Shown here piece after piece: positions 8,895 to 17,878 of a DNA stretch of 44,260 nucleotides. Source of the stretch: Legionellales bacterium (lineage in GTDB: Bacteria > Pseudomonadota > Gammaproteobacteria > Comchoanobacterales > Comchoanobacteraceae). The stretch spans positions 1 to 44,260 of the forward strand of contig PBLX01000011.1 of the NCBI GenBank assembly GCA_002722435.1, written 5' to 3'. Positions within the stretch are counted from its first letter, which is position 1. The number at the start of each line of letters is the position of its first letter. The position numbers were made by a program, and so were the translations under genes. The notes under the pieces were generated by a model, which was given only the letters and a program-made list of their open reading frames with translations, had not been told where the DNA came from and made no database searches.

Positions 8895-11150
8895 ATGAGC
8901 AGCATCACCGTTGAAATACTAGCCAAAAAATCAGGGCTGTCAACCAGCGACCTACTCAAGAAAATATCTGAGGCCGGCCTACCTATGTCGGAGGGCTCAC
9001 ATACGCTAAGCCCAGAACAACAAAAGCAAGTTCTCGAGCACATCCGAAGCACAAAAAAGAAAATTGATCTAAAGCTCAAAAAGCCACTGAGCTTAAAGAA
9101 GAAAACAAACACCATCACACCAACATCATCCACAAGCCAGCACAATCGCAATCTTGATCGACAAACTGCATCACCTAATAACAAATCAGCAAATACTGTA
9201 GAGAAAAGTAAAAAAACACCTAGACAAACCACTAAAGGTAAAGCAGATCAACAAAGCGAAGCGATTAAACCCCTCTCAGTCGAAGAGGTACTCGCATCAC
9301 GCGCTAAAAAAAGCAAAACAACAACAGAGAAAAAAGCATCTGCGGCAAAAACCCGCCAATTAGAACCTAGTGAGGCACACGAAAAAACGATCGTACTGAA
9401 TGAAACCATGCAAATAGACGAGCTTGCCAAAGCCGTCCATCTTTCAACAGCCGATGTCATCAAAATGTTCTTTGATCTTGGCGAAATGATCACAATCAAC
9501 CAAATCATCCCCTATGAGCTTGCTGAAATTATCTGCGACCAGTTAGGTTATAAAACGAGCAAAAACACCGAAAAGCAGGTTGACGATGATATAATTGGCT
9601 ATTCAACCGGTCAGTCTGAAGCGGAAGACATTCAAAGCCGCTCAGCAATTGTTACCATCATGGGGCATGTTGACCACGGCAAAACAACTCTACTGGACAC
9701 CATCCGTAAGACCAAAATTGCAGACAAAGAAGCAGGTGGTATAACGCAACACATCGGCGCGTACAAAGTAAACACCGCGCACGGCGACATCACATTTCTT
9801 GACACACCTGGTCACGAATCGTTCACCGCAATGCGAGCTCGTGGCGCCAAAGTGACAGACATTGTTGTGCTGGTCGTTGCCGCAAATGATGGCGTCATGC
9901 CACAAACAATTGAAGCAATTCAACACGCAAAGGCGGCCGAGGTACCTATTATTGTTGCCGTGAATAAAATTGATAAAGAAGATGCCGATATCGAAAAGAT
10001 CAAAACGGATCTTAGCCAACATAATCTATCACCAGAGGACTGGGGCGGTGACACCATATTTCAGAACATCTCAGCCAAAACAGGCCAAGGCATCGACGAA
10101 TTACTTGATAGCATTGCGCTACAGGCAGAACTCCTCGAGCTAAAAGCCAATATTGCCGGAACCCCTCGAGGTATTATCATTGAATCGCGGGTCGATATGG
10201 GATTGGGTCCGATTGCATCGATTTTGGTTCAGTCCGGTAAGCTAGAGACAGGGTCAGTCATACTCGTGAATGAGCACTACGGGAAAATTCGCGCCATGTA
10301 TGATCATACGCGTAAGAGGAAGGTTGTTGCATATCCAAGTGACACTGTCGAAATCACAGGGCTTTCTGGGCTACCCAAAGCTGGAGACCATGCCATTGGC
10401 ATCATCAATGAAAAAGAAGCACGTCTCATCGCTACTCGACGCATGACCGAAAACCGATTAAAAGAGCGCTTGGCAGCACAACAATCCAAGGATGACCTAT
10501 TCTTAAAACAGATGGATGATAAAATGGCGCAGATCAAGGAGCTAAGCGTAATCATCAAAGCTGACGTTCATGGTTCACTTGAAGCAATATTAGATATCAT
10601 TGAAAAAATCAACAGCAACCCAGAGACAGAGACACTTAAAGTAAAAACCATTGCACACACTGTTGGTGGCATCAATAGCTCCGATATCCTTTTGGCCAGT
10701 GCTTCAAATGCGCTTGTTATTGCATTCAACGTTCGCGCAGATGCCAGCGCAAAGAAACTTCAAACGCAGGAGAAAACACAGATCGAATATTTTAGCACTG
10801 TGTATGATATCTATGACTATTTACTGCAGATCTCAAAAGACATCTTAAAACCAGAAACAACTGAGAAAATCATCGGCAGTGCTGATGTTAAAGAAGTCTT
10901 TCGAGCTTCCAAACAAAATACGATATCTGGATGTATCGTGACCGAAGGCTCGATAAAGAAAAATGCCAACGTTCGCTTACTTCGTGATCTTAAGGTAATC
11001 TACACTGGAAAGATCCAGTCACTGAGACGCTTCCAAGACGACACAACAGAAGTCAAAAAAGGCCTTGAATGCGGAATTGGTATTAAAGGGTACACAGAAG
11101 TACAAGCCGGCGACGTTATTGAAACCTTTGTTGTAGAAAAAAACACCTAA
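8895..11150 (+). CDS. infB: Translation initiation factor IF-2
   Basis: This 751-residue protein starts with an IF2_N domain and a lysine-rich linker (about 55-165). A second IF2_N-like segment follows (about 165-220), then the GTPase domain with G1 GHVDHGKT (about 257-264), G2 region [11 protein letters not shown]3 DTPGHE and G4 NKID. C-terminal domains II, III ([13 protein letters not shown]) and IV complete it. IF-2 binds fMet-tRNA and promotes subunit joining. It is shorter than the 890-residue E. coli protein because the N-terminal region is reduced, and the catalytic core looks intact. Confidence 0.97.
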   Translation: MSSITVEILAKKSGLSTSDLLKKISEAGLPMSEGSHTLSPEQQKQVLEHIRSTKKKIDLKLKKPLSLKKKTNTITPTSSTSQHNRNLDRQTASPNNKSANTVEKSKKTPRQTTKGKADQQSEAIKPLSVEEVLASRAKKSKTTTEKKASAAKTRQLEPSEAHEKTIVLNETMQIDELAKAVHLSTADVIKMFFDLGEMITINQIIPYELAEIICDQLGYKTSKNTEKQVDDDIIGYSTGQSEAEDIQSRSAIVTIMGHVDHGKTTLLDTIRKTKIADKEAGGITQHIGAYKVNTAHGDITFLDTPGHESFTAMRARGAKVTDIVVLVVAANDGVMPQTIEAIQHAKAAEVPIIVAVNKIDKEDADIEKIKTDLSQHNLSPEDWGGDTIFQNISAKTGQGIDELLDSIALQAELLELKANIAGTPRGIIIESRVDMGLGPIASILVQSGKLETGSVILVNEHYGKIRAMYDHTRKRKVVAYPSDTVEITGLSGLPKAGDHAIGIINEKEARLIATRRMTENRLKERLAAQQSKDDLFLKQMDDKMAQIKELSVIIKADVHGSLEAILDIIEKINSNPETETLKVKTIAHTVGGINSSDILLASASNALVIAFNVRADASAKKLQTQEKTQIEYFSTVYDIYDYLLQISKDILKPETTEKIIGSADVKEVFRASKQNTISGCIVTEGSIKKNANVRLLRDLKVIYTGKIQSLRRFQDDTTEVKKGLECGIGIKGYTEVQAGDVIETFVVEKNT

Positions 11151-11157
11151 TAAGCAC

Positions 11158-11457
11158 ATGAGCCATCCAAGAGACCATAAGATTGCAAAGTTACTGAAGA
11201 ACTGTATTTGCGAGTTCTTCCACAATCAAGCAAGCCATTTCAAAATTGTGGTCGACAGTGTCATCATGATTGATAGAAAAAATGCACAGATTCTTTATCG
11301 ATTAGATCACCAAACCATTGAATCAGAATCAACCATATCAGATGCCCATGGGCGGATTATGGCAGAACTACCAAAGGCTCGTAAATTCATCGCTGATCAA
11401 CTAAATCTTAAAGCAATCCCGAACTTATCATTCTCTATTCTTTTGCAAGATGACTAA
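11158..11457 (+). CDS. rbfA: Ribosome-binding factor A, short form
   Basis: The N-terminal SHPRDHKIAKLLKNCICEFF helix region and the closing LNLKAIPNLSFSIL strand fit RbfA, a KH-like 30S maturation factor acting on helix 1 of 16S rRNA. Position between infB and truB agrees. At 99 residues it is clearly shorter than E. coli RbfA (133). The protein ends two residues after the last core strand, so the usual C-terminal helix and flexible tail are missing, and the central loop is shortened. The gene overlaps truB by 8 bases in another frame. Sequence divergence is high but I see no alternative assignment. Confidence 0.85.
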   Translation: MSHPRDHKIAKLLKNCICEFFHNQASHFKIVVDSVIMIDRKNAQILYRLDHQTIESESTISDAHGRIMAELPKARKFIADQLNLKAIPNLSFSILLQDD

Positions 11458-12340
11458 CCCAATTGGCGGATTCTTACTGCTTCACAAAGCACAACAAATC
11501 AGCTCACACCAAGCATTATCACCTATTAAGAAAAAATTTAAATGCAAAGTTGGTCATAACGGCACACTCGATCCGTTAGCTACTGGGACATTAGTTTGCG
11601 CCATAGGCCAAGCGAGAAAATATTTACAATTCATCCACCCCGATTCAAAGAAAAACTATAAGGCAACCATCCAGCTGGGCATCCAAACAGACAGCGGTGA
11701 TATCACCGGCAAAACGATTGGCGATGAACAAGCACCTACTTTATCAATCATACAGATAAAAGAAGTGCTACAGGAGTTTACCGGGGTTATTGAGCAAACC
11801 CCTCCCCTATTCAGCGCACTCAAGTACAAAGGCAAGCCCTATTATCGCTACGCACGAGCCGGTCAAGAAATACCGATCAAGAAACGTGGGGTTGTCATCG
11901 AAAGTATAGATTTCATTGAATATAGAAAAGAAAAAAACCAGATCATTATTGAAGCATGTGTCGGTTCAGGAACTTACATACGCAGCCTTGCGGAAGACAT
12001 CGCGAATGCATTTAGCACCATAGGATGCTTAGCAGGTCTCGAAAGAAAAACCGTTCAACCATGGTCCAATCACCCGACATACCTAATCGATGAGGTTATC
12101 GAGTGCAAACAACCAGACACACTATTGTTGCCAGTAGACTCTGCATTGCTGCATTACCCAGAATTAGTACTCGATAAGAAACAGATAGAAGCCTTACAAC
12201 ACGGGATCACGATTGAGAACACCACAAACCATCAGAGCCAACACGTGCGAGTGTACGATGCTCAAAACCAATTCAAAGGATTGCTATACGTCTGCAGCAC
12301 CAGCATGAAAGCCGCGAAAATGTTACAACATGATGTATGA
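11450..12340 (+). CDS. truB: tRNA pseudouridine(55) synthase TruB
   Basis: This 296-residue enzyme makes pseudouridine 55 in the T loop of tRNAs. The catalytic motif GHNGTLDPLATGTLVCAIG (about residues 37-55) contains the active-site Asp. Also present are the KxYxA strand (KNYKATIQLG), the thumb region TQTPPLFSALKYKGKPYYRYAR-like segment (about 116-137) and SGTYIRSLAEDIA (about 173-186). A C-terminal PUA-like segment follows. It overlaps rbfA by 8 bases, consistent with coupled translation. Confidence 0.95.
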   Translation: MTNPIGGFLLLHKAQQISSHQALSPIKKKFKCKVGHNGTLDPLATGTLVCAIGQARKYLQFIHPDSKKNYKATIQLGIQTDSGDITGKTIGDEQAPTLSIIQIKEVLQEFTGVIEQTPPLFSALKYKGKPYYRYARAGQEIPIKKRGVVIESIDFIEYRKEKNQIIIEACVGSGTYIRSLAEDIANAFSTIGCLAGLERKTVQPWSNHPTYLIDEVIECKQPDTLLLPVDSALLHYPELVLDKKQIEALQHGITIENTTNHQSQHVRVYDAQNQFKGLLYVCSTSMKAAKMLQHDV

Positions 12341-12400
12341 CTGTCATCGCTAGCGAGCAATGAAAACCCACGCCAATCTTTAAAAATAGACAGTTTAAAT

Positions 12401-12429
12401 TTGCTTAAAATAGTAAATTAAGATATAAT
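12401..12429 (+). promoter_or_regulatory. Sigma70 promoter for rpsO-pnp
   Basis: A -35 TTGCTT (12401-12406), 17-base spacer and a consensus -10 TATAAT (12424-12429) stand 45 bases before the rpsO start. This gives rpsO and pnp an internal promoter as in E. coli. An AAGGAG lies at 12461-12466, eight bases or fewer before the GTG start. Confidence 0.8.
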
Positions 12430-12473
12430 GCGTTTGAATTTTGACTAGTTAGAGACCACGAAGGAGAAACAAC

Positions 12474-12731
12474 GTGTCCACAGAAAAAACCATACAACCT
12501 TTTCAAAAAAGCAGTAACGACACTGGCTCATCCTCAGTACAAATTGCGCTTTTTACTGAAAGAATAAACAGCTTAACCGAGCACTTCAAGACACACAAAA
12601 AAGACCAACACTCACGTCATGGACTACTTAAAATCATCAGAAAACGTCAGAAGCATCTAAAATATCTGAAAAAAACGGATAACGAGAGTTATTACACACT
12701 TATCAAAACACTCGGCATCCGAGACAAGTAG
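12474..12731 (+). CDS. rpsO: 30S ribosomal protein uS15
   Basis: This 85-residue protein has the uS15 signature: NDTGSSSVQIALFTERI, then LTEHFKTHKKDQHSRHGLL and KRQKHLKYLKK. It is four residues shorter than the E. coli protein, the difference lying at the N-terminus. uS15 binds the three-way junction of 16S rRNA helices 20-22 and nucleates the platform on which S6 and S18 assemble. Start is GTG behind AAGGAG. pnp follows after 18 bases. Confidence 0.96.
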   Translation: MSTEKTIQPFQKSSNDTGSSSVQIALFTERINSLTEHFKTHKKDQHSRHGLLKIIRKRQKHLKYLKKTDNESYYTLIKTLGIRDK

Positions 12732-12749
12732 CCCAAGGAAACATATACT

Positions 12750-14870
12750 ATGAGTTTAAACGCACCAATCTGCACAGAGTTCACCTACGGGCAACACCAA
12801 GTAAAAATCGAATCCGGCCATATCGCATTACAAGCGACATCTACTGCTGTAGTCACCATGGGCGACTGTATCATTATGGCCAACGTCGCACACCGCCCAA
12901 ACAGTGGACAAGATTTCTTTCCGCTGGCAGTACACTACAGCGAACGTGCATATTCCGCAGGTAAAATTCCAGGAAGCTTCAATCGACGAGAGGGTCGACC
13001 GAGCACACGAGAAGTATTGACTTGCCGTGTAATCGATAGAGCAATTAGACCTATGTTTGCAGATGGATTTTGTGATGAAGTTCAGGTTACTATTACCCTA
13101 CTTCAGAACGACAAGACGGTTCAGCCTGACATAGCTGGGTTCATAGCAGTATCTGCAGCGTTAGCACTCAGCCCAATGCCTTTCCAAATTATTGGCGCTG
13201 CGAGAGTTGGCCATGTCAATGATGAGTTAGTACTCAATCCCTGCCTCGACACATTGAAAACATCTAGATTAGATCTTATCATTGCAGGCACTAACGCATC
13301 CTATGTGATGGTTGAGTCCTCTGCACACGAGCTCACTGAATCTGAAATCCAGAACGCCATTGCTTACGGACAAGAGCAACTACAAACAGTCATTACCGAG
13401 ATAAAAAAACTCAGCAATAAAGCTGAGAGCACAAAAGAAACGAGCGCAGAACCTGAGCATACACCTGAAGCAGCTGAAGGCGATGACATACTGGACAACA
13501 TCCAGAAAACATTCTCTAAGCAGTATCAAAATGCATTGTGCATCCCTGGCAAAGCGGATAGGAACGCTGAGCTTGGTAAGATACGCAAAGAAATCATCGA
13601 TAGAAAAACCGTTGATGGCAATATTGATGACAGTACTGTAAAAGCGATAGATAATGCCATTTACATTATCAAAAAAGCAATCATCCGAAAAAATGCGATC
13701 CAAGACAATAAACGAATTGATGGACGAAAGACAGATGAGATACGACCAATAACCGTATTGCCTGGCTTCCTACCCAAAACACACGGTTCAGCCTTATTTA
13801 TTCGCGGAGAAACTCAGGCACTGGTAACAACAACCCTATCGGCCCAAGATAGCAGCGCACAGCTACTAGACGACATCACATCATCTATAAAACAGTATGA
13901 TAACTTTATGCTGCACTACAACATGCCAGGATACAGTGTTGGCGAATGCGGTCAGCCAATGAGCCCAAAGCGAAGAGAAATTGGACATGGGGAACTCGCC
14001 AAGAAAGCACTAATGGGTGTCCTCCCTACAGAAAAAGATAACTTTACCTATGTTGTACGTGTGGTTTCCGAAATCCTTTCCTGTAATGGTTCAAGTTCTA
14101 TGGCTACGATCTGCGGGTCAAGTCTAGCGTTGATGGATGCCGGTGTACCAATCAAAAATGCCGTCGCAGGGATTGCAATGGGCCTCATCAAGGAAGATGA
14201 TCAGTTTACTGTACTCAGCGATATCCTAGGTGACGAAGACGCTTTCGGTGATATGGACTTTAAAGTTGCCGGTACAAACAATGGTATTACTGCACTACAG
14301 ATGGACATTAAAATCAATGGCATAACTGATGAGGTACTGAAGACTGCTCTCGAGCAGGCTCGTGTTGGCAGGCTGCACATTCTTGAGAAAATGAATGAAA
14401 AAATTGCCGAACCAAAAAGCGAAGTCTCATCCAACGCACCACGTGTCGTACAGTTTTCCATTCCTGTAAACAAAATCAGAGAGGTTATCGGACGAGGTGG
14501 TGCGACCATTCGCGAGATTATCGATAACTTCAGTGTCACAATCGACATCTCAGATGATGGCGTTGTCAAAATCAGTAGTGATGAAGAGTCAAACTCAATC
14601 GCTGCGCAAGAACATATTGAATCCATGATCAAAGATGTTGAGATTGGCAAAATTTACGAAGGTAAAATCACTGATTTGCTAGACTTTGGCGCCAAAGTCG
14701 CAATCATGAACAACAAGGAAGCGTTCTTGCATATATCCCAAATATCGCATGAGCATGTGGACAATATTCGTGACGAGCTTTCGCAAGGACAAGTGATCAA
14801 AGTACGCGTTGCAGAGATTGACAGACGACAGAATCGTATTAAACTTTCCATGAAAGACGTGGTACAATAA
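12750..14870 (+). CDS. pnp: Polynucleotide phosphorylase
   Basis: This 706-residue PNPase has two RNase PH domains (about 1-215 and 315-545), KH (GRGGATIREIIDN, about 580) and S1 (about 627-700). FFPLAVHYSERAYSAGKIPGSF in the first domain and GDMDFKVAGT in the second mark phosphate/metal-site regions. It performs processive phosphorolytic 3'-5' RNA decay. The all-helical linker carries an acidic, Glu/Ala-rich insertion (about 225-250) that looks low-complexity. The protein stops directly after S1, lacking the short C-terminal tail that follows in E. coli PNPase. Confidence 0.97.
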   Translation: MSLNAPICTEFTYGQHQVKIESGHIALQATSTAVVTMGDCIIMANVAHRPNSGQDFFPLAVHYSERAYSAGKIPGSFNRREGRPSTREVLTCRVIDRAIRPMFADGFCDEVQVTITLLQNDKTVQPDIAGFIAVSAALALSPMPFQIIGAARVGHVNDELVLNPCLDTLKTSRLDLIIAGTNASYVMVESSAHELTESEIQNAIAYGQEQLQTVITEIKKLSNKAESTKETSAEPEHTPEAAEGDDILDNIQKTFSKQYQNALCIPGKADRNAELGKIRKEIIDRKTVDGNIDDSTVKAIDNAIYIIKKAIIRKNAIQDNKRIDGRKTDEIRPITVLPGFLPKTHGSALFIRGETQALVTTTLSAQDSSAQLLDDITSSIKQYDNFMLHYNMPGYSVGECGQPMSPKRREIGHGELAKKALMGVLPTEKDNFTYVVRVVSEILSCNGSSSMATICGSSLALMDAGVPIKNAVAGIAMGLIKEDDQFTVLSDILGDEDAFGDMDFKVAGTNNGITALQMDIKINGITDEVLKTALEQARVGRLHILEKMNEKIAEPKSEVSSNAPRVVQFSIPVNKIREVIGRGGATIREIIDNFSVTIDISDDGVVKISSDEESNSIAAQEHIESMIKDVEIGKIYEGKITDLLDFGAKVAIMNNKEAFLHISQISHEHVDNIRDELSQGQVIKVRVAEIDRRQNRIKLSMKDVVQ

Positions 14871-14899
14871 GCGCATCTTAACAATCAGATCATGCATCG

Positions 14900-15928
14900 A
14901 TGGCCAAGGAAGCGCCTCACAATGAAAGTATTAATGATGCTTTACTGCACATTTACAATCTACTGGATTTGTTTAAGCTAAGCTATGTAAACAGAGACCT
15001 TGTCGTTTCATTTGCATCTGAGCTTGCCAGTCTGATGCGATTAGGCAGTAACATCCTAGTACTGAATTGGATTTCGTTTGCCGTACTAGGTATTGCCTAT
15101 GCGCTTCGTTGCTACCAAATCGTAAAGCAGTCAAACACCACCAGCAACAACCGGCGCGTTCTTGACAAGATCGCATTGTCACCTAATCAAGTGGTCATCC
15201 ATGATAACAGTCATGTTTACCGCCATCTGATAAGTTCGAGAGTAGAACAATTGATGCGCATCTTGATGTTTTTTACAATGAACTTAACGATGTTCTATGT
15301 CGCATGCCATCAGATTTCCCATCTGCTACATTTGCTTCTAAGACCTTTCTTTTCAACAATATCACCATTTCACCAACCATCTCACTTATTATCAGGCATT
15401 ATAGCGCTCAATTTAACTTATCTTAAGTCCGTAGAGTTCTTCTGTGAACAGAACAATACCAATCGATTTATTCAACTGGTCAAATCCGACAAGCTGATCA
15501 TTAAACAAGGTACAAGCAACTACCAAATCACTTATATCAGCTGTGCTGCCGTATTGATCGTATCTGCATGTGTTTTATATTTATTGCTACACGCCCAATG
15601 GGTTATCTACACTGGATTTGCCTTAGCATCTCTATCATGTATTACCTGGATGATGGTTAATAAACAGATGATATCTACTTACTGGCTTCCGCATATCACA
15701 GGATTAACAAGTTGCATTTCTGCATTTAGCGCATTCAAACAGGCACTAAGCCTACATCAAAAATATATACCATTTGCATCATCAAGCATCGGCCAACAGT
15801 GCTTCGACTCAAGCGCAGGCGCGCTATCAATTATATACGGATTTTATGTCCACCAGCATGAATCACAACACAAAACAGTAGAAACGCTTATTGAAGATAT
15901 CAACACAACACCTAATCGCAAAAAATAA
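14900..15928 (+). CDS. Hypothetical polytopic membrane protein
   Basis: I do not recognise this 342-residue protein. Hydrophobic segments lie at about residues 50-72, 118-142, 150-180, 205-225, 230-248 and 260-280, so it is an integral membrane protein with roughly five or six helices. Both termini are hydrophilic. The start ATG at 14900 is 29 bases after the pnp stop, so it may be the last gene of the rpsO-pnp transcript. It has many His, Ser and Gln residues but no motif I can name. Confidence 0.6.
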   Translation: MAKEAPHNESINDALLHIYNLLDLFKLSYVNRDLVVSFASELASLMRLGSNILVLNWISFAVLGIAYALRCYQIVKQSNTTSNNRRVLDKIALSPNQVVIHDNSHVYRHLISSRVEQLMRILMFFTMNLTMFYVACHQISHLLHLLLRPFFSTISPFHQPSHLLSGIIALNLTYLKSVEFFCEQNNTNRFIQLVKSDKLIIKQGTSNYQITYISCAAVLIVSACVLYLLLHAQWVIYTGFALASLSCITWMMVNKQMISTYWLPHITGLTSCISAFSAFKQALSLHQKYIPFASSSIGQQCFDSSAGALSIIYGFYVHQHESQHKTVETLIEDINTTPNRKK

Positions 15929-16051
15929 ATAAAGCGGCATCATCTCCAATCAATATCCACTAAAAACATTAGCTAATAAAGCTTGCCATGATGAACAGTT
16001 GCATTGCATACCATCTATGCTAGGATTGAACTGATTTACCTGGAACCAGAC

Positions 16052-16393
16052 ATGACCAACGCAACAGATCCCTCCCTGAGCAATCTTCTGGAGAAAGCAA
16101 ATTATATTAAGAAAGCCATGGGGAATATGGAAGAAGAGATTACTCAAAATATTTTCAAAGTCAAAAAAAACGGTATTCAGGTAGCTATGAAGGGTACGCA
16201 CAAGATCGATAGCATATTCATGGACCCAGAAACAAACACAGAGACATCATGTACTGATCTACTCAATATGGTGCAAGAAGTTGTCAATTTAGCAGTTGAT
16301 GAGATCGAGCAACGCAGAGAAGAAGCATTTAAAATCATCAGCCAAAACATCCAAGACCCAGAAGATACAAGCACAACCCCATCTTCTTCATGA
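16052..16393 (+). CDS. ybaB: YbaB/EbfC nucleoid-associated protein
   Basis: This 113-residue protein fits YbaB/EbfC: an N-terminal helix LSNLLEKANYIKKAMGNMEEEI, then the strand core FKVKKNGIQVAMKGTHKIDSIFMDP (split across residues about 36-62) and a C-terminal helix with EEAFKIISQ. Family members are small DNA-binding dimers. The gene directly precedes and overlaps recR by 4 bases (ATGA), the standard ybaB-recR arrangement. A TTG at 16004 would add 16 residues unrelated to the family, so I start at the ATG at 16052. The usual upstream partner dnaX is absent here. Confidence 0.88.
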   Translation: MTNATDPSLSNLLEKANYIKKAMGNMEEEITQNIFKVKKNGIQVAMKGTHKIDSIFMDPETNTETSCTDLLNMVQEVVNLAVDEIEQRREEAFKIISQNIQDPEDTSTTPSSS

Positions 16394-16992
16394 GCATCCT
16401 TCCCAGTGTCTTAAAAGCGCTCATTGACAAGCTGACGATACTACCCGGCGTTGGCCCAAAGTCCGCCCAACGTATGGCACTACATGTGCTACAGCACAAA
16501 AAACAACAAGCACTTTCGCTTGCAGACGCCATCACACATTGCATAGATAATATTGTTGTCTGTGACCGGTGCAAGAATTTTGCAGACATCAGCCCATGCC
16601 AAATCTGTACAGACAACACCCGAAATCAAAAAATGCTATGTGTTGTCGAGACACTATCAGATTTACTCTCCATCGAACAAACAGGAGCATATCAAGGTGT
16701 CTATTTTGTTTTATCGGGGCATCTGTCTCCTATTGAACAAATTGGACCCGACGAGCTCAACATACCCACCCTATTATCACGCATCCAAAGTGAATCGATC
16801 GAAGAAGTAGTCCTTGCAACCAATGCAACGATTGAAGGAGAAACCACGGCACACTATATCAAGAGTCATCTTGCACCCTCAGTCAAAGTGACAAGGCTCG
16901 CTGCAGGTATCCCAATTGGCACAGAGCTTGAATACTTAAATAGCAACACACTCTTTCACGCGATACAAGAACGCAAAGAGATTGCCACATAA
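16390..16992 (+). CDS. recR: Recombination protein RecR
   Basis: This 200-residue protein has the helix-hairpin-helix LTILPGVGPKSAQRMA (about 15-30), the Cys4 zinc finger CDRCKNFADISPCQIC (about 57-72) and a Toprim domain starting MLCVVETLSDLLSIE with a second conserved region EEVVLATNATIEGE. The C-terminal Walker-B-like LAAGIPIGTELEYL segment is present. RecR works with RecF/RecO in loading RecA at gaps. Length matches E. coli RecR (201). Confidence 0.97.
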   Translation: MSILPSVLKALIDKLTILPGVGPKSAQRMALHVLQHKKQQALSLADAITHCIDNIVVCDRCKNFADISPCQICTDNTRNQKMLCVVETLSDLLSIEQTGAYQGVYFVLSGHLSPIEQIGPDELNIPTLLSRIQSESIEEVVLATNATIEGETTAHYIKSHLAPSVKVTRLAAGIPIGTELEYLNSNTLFHAIQERKEIAT

Positions 16993-17068
16993 CATCCGCT
17001 ACCTAACACTCAGCAACATCATACAGAAGCGCCTGATTTACTTGGTAATTAATTTATATTACTGAATA

Positions 17069-17083
17069 TATGGTATTTTATAG
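17069..17083 (+). repeat. TATGGTATTTTATAG, near-copy of an element before proS
   Basis: This 15-base element matches 14 of 15 positions with 21693-21707. TGGTATTTT reads as an extended -10 promoter element (TGn-TATTTT). The two copies bracket the IcmF-containing block. A promoter element is the simplest reading, a recombination footprint is the alternative. Confidence 0.4.
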
Positions 17084-17107
17084 TTTAAAAATTAAAATCT
17101 CATAGGA

Positions 17108-17134
17108 TGATAGACTTAAGAGAATTGTCTATCA
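17108..17134. promoter_or_regulatory. Operator-like inverted repeat upstream of the IcmF block
   Basis: Arms TGATAGAC and GTCTATCA are perfect 8-base complements separated by an 11-base AT-rich centre. The dyad lies 70 bases before the first gene of the IcmF block and is not followed by a T run, so a protein-binding site is more likely than a terminator. A TATAAT at 17175-17180 downstream could be the -10 box, although no good -35 stands at the right distance. Confidence 0.45.
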
Positions 17135-17203
17135 AAGGGATTCCACAAGCAAAATATTTCAGGTAGTATCTGCGTATAATTTTTAAATTAAAGATAGATA
17201 ACG

Positions 17204-17875
17204 ATGCATAATCCAATACAGACTACAACCTATTTTAATCGAAAGGCGTCGCAGCCAGAAGCGTTTGTACAGCCGAACAACCTTGGTATCGAGAATCAAG
17301 GACTCGGATCATGTACGCTTTCCCTCATTTCCAATACCCTTTCGCACAGCCATTATAAATCTGAAGCGTCTGAAGGTCGATTACAACAGTTATTTAAAAA
17401 GTGGCAGCACACGGTCGACCTAGAAGTTCCAAGCAAACAAATCGCGAAGGCATTAAAACTAGCAACACAGCAATGGCTTGAGTTACAGATTAACGAGAGT
17501 GACAATCCCTTGCAGAGAAACGCAAGAGCAAATAAACACTTTCATCACGTCAAAACCAGCATTGGGGTACTGAATTTAGCCAGACACCCCAAGGCAATTC
17601 GAGTACTTCACTACCTGATGATACATCCCGTTCGAGAACTATCAAGTGAGCACTCACAAGCCCAGTCAGAGCTATTTCACACAACCGCCAAATACCATTA
17701 CCATATCGAGTGCAAACCAAATTACAGTAAAATCGCTAGCAAGCTGTTTGTCAGAGAGCAAAGCATACAAAGTAAACCGTTACATCGAGTAACTTATCTC
17801 TCGATCGGCATGACCTTTGGCTTAATTCTTGGTAACATACTAGCACATAGTTTGTTCGGAGCATGCATCGTATAA
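17204..17875 (+). CDS. Tail-anchored protein paired with IcmF; possible divergent IcmH/DotU (TssL)
   Basis: This 223-residue protein has a hydrophilic N-terminal part of about 190 residues and one C-terminal transmembrane helix (about 196-220). That is the topology of DotU/TssL, the usual partner of IcmF/TssM. The IcmF gene follows after only three bases, which is the tssL-tssM order. However, the family signature YALCAFxDE is not recognisable: the corresponding helix may be ALKLATQQWLELQINES (about 86-102). The name therefore rests on topology and context rather than on motifs. It may also be an unrelated protein specialised to this system. Confidence 0.45.
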   Translation: MHNPIQTTTYFNRKASQPEAFVQPNNLGIENQGLGSCTLSLISNTLSHSHYKSEASEGRLQQLFKKWQHTVDLEVPSKQIAKALKLATQQWLELQINESDNPLQRNARANKHFHHVKTSIGVLNLARHPKAIRVLHYLMIHPVRELSSEHSQAQSELFHTTAKYHYHIECKPNYSKIASKLFVREQSIQSKPLHRVTYLSIGMTFGLILGNILAHSLFGACIV

Positions 17876-17878
17876 ACA

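Noticed and set aside
8891..9232. Minus-strand open frame opposite infB (113 residues)
   Set aside because: It lies opposite the lysine-rich linker of IF-2, where reverse complements of Lys codons yield Phe/Leu-rich frames. No ribosome-binding site or family match.
10651..10848. Second-frame open stretch inside infB
   Set aside because: IF-2 domain III is intact in the main frame; overlap frame has no start signal or family resemblance.
12341..12372. TCGCTAGCGA palindrome after truB as terminator
   Set aside because: Short palindrome without a stem of useful length or T run.
15929..16051. Possible small RNA (SRP RNA) before ybaB
   Set aside because: The conserved SRP core (GGAAGCAGC-type loop) is absent; the stretch appears empty apart from a weak ribosome-binding site.
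17171..17180. Extended -10 TGCGTATAAT before the IcmF block
   Set aside because: TATAAT is present but TG is one base too far upstream for an extended -10 and the -35 position reads AAATAT; kept only as a possible -10 within the dyad entry.
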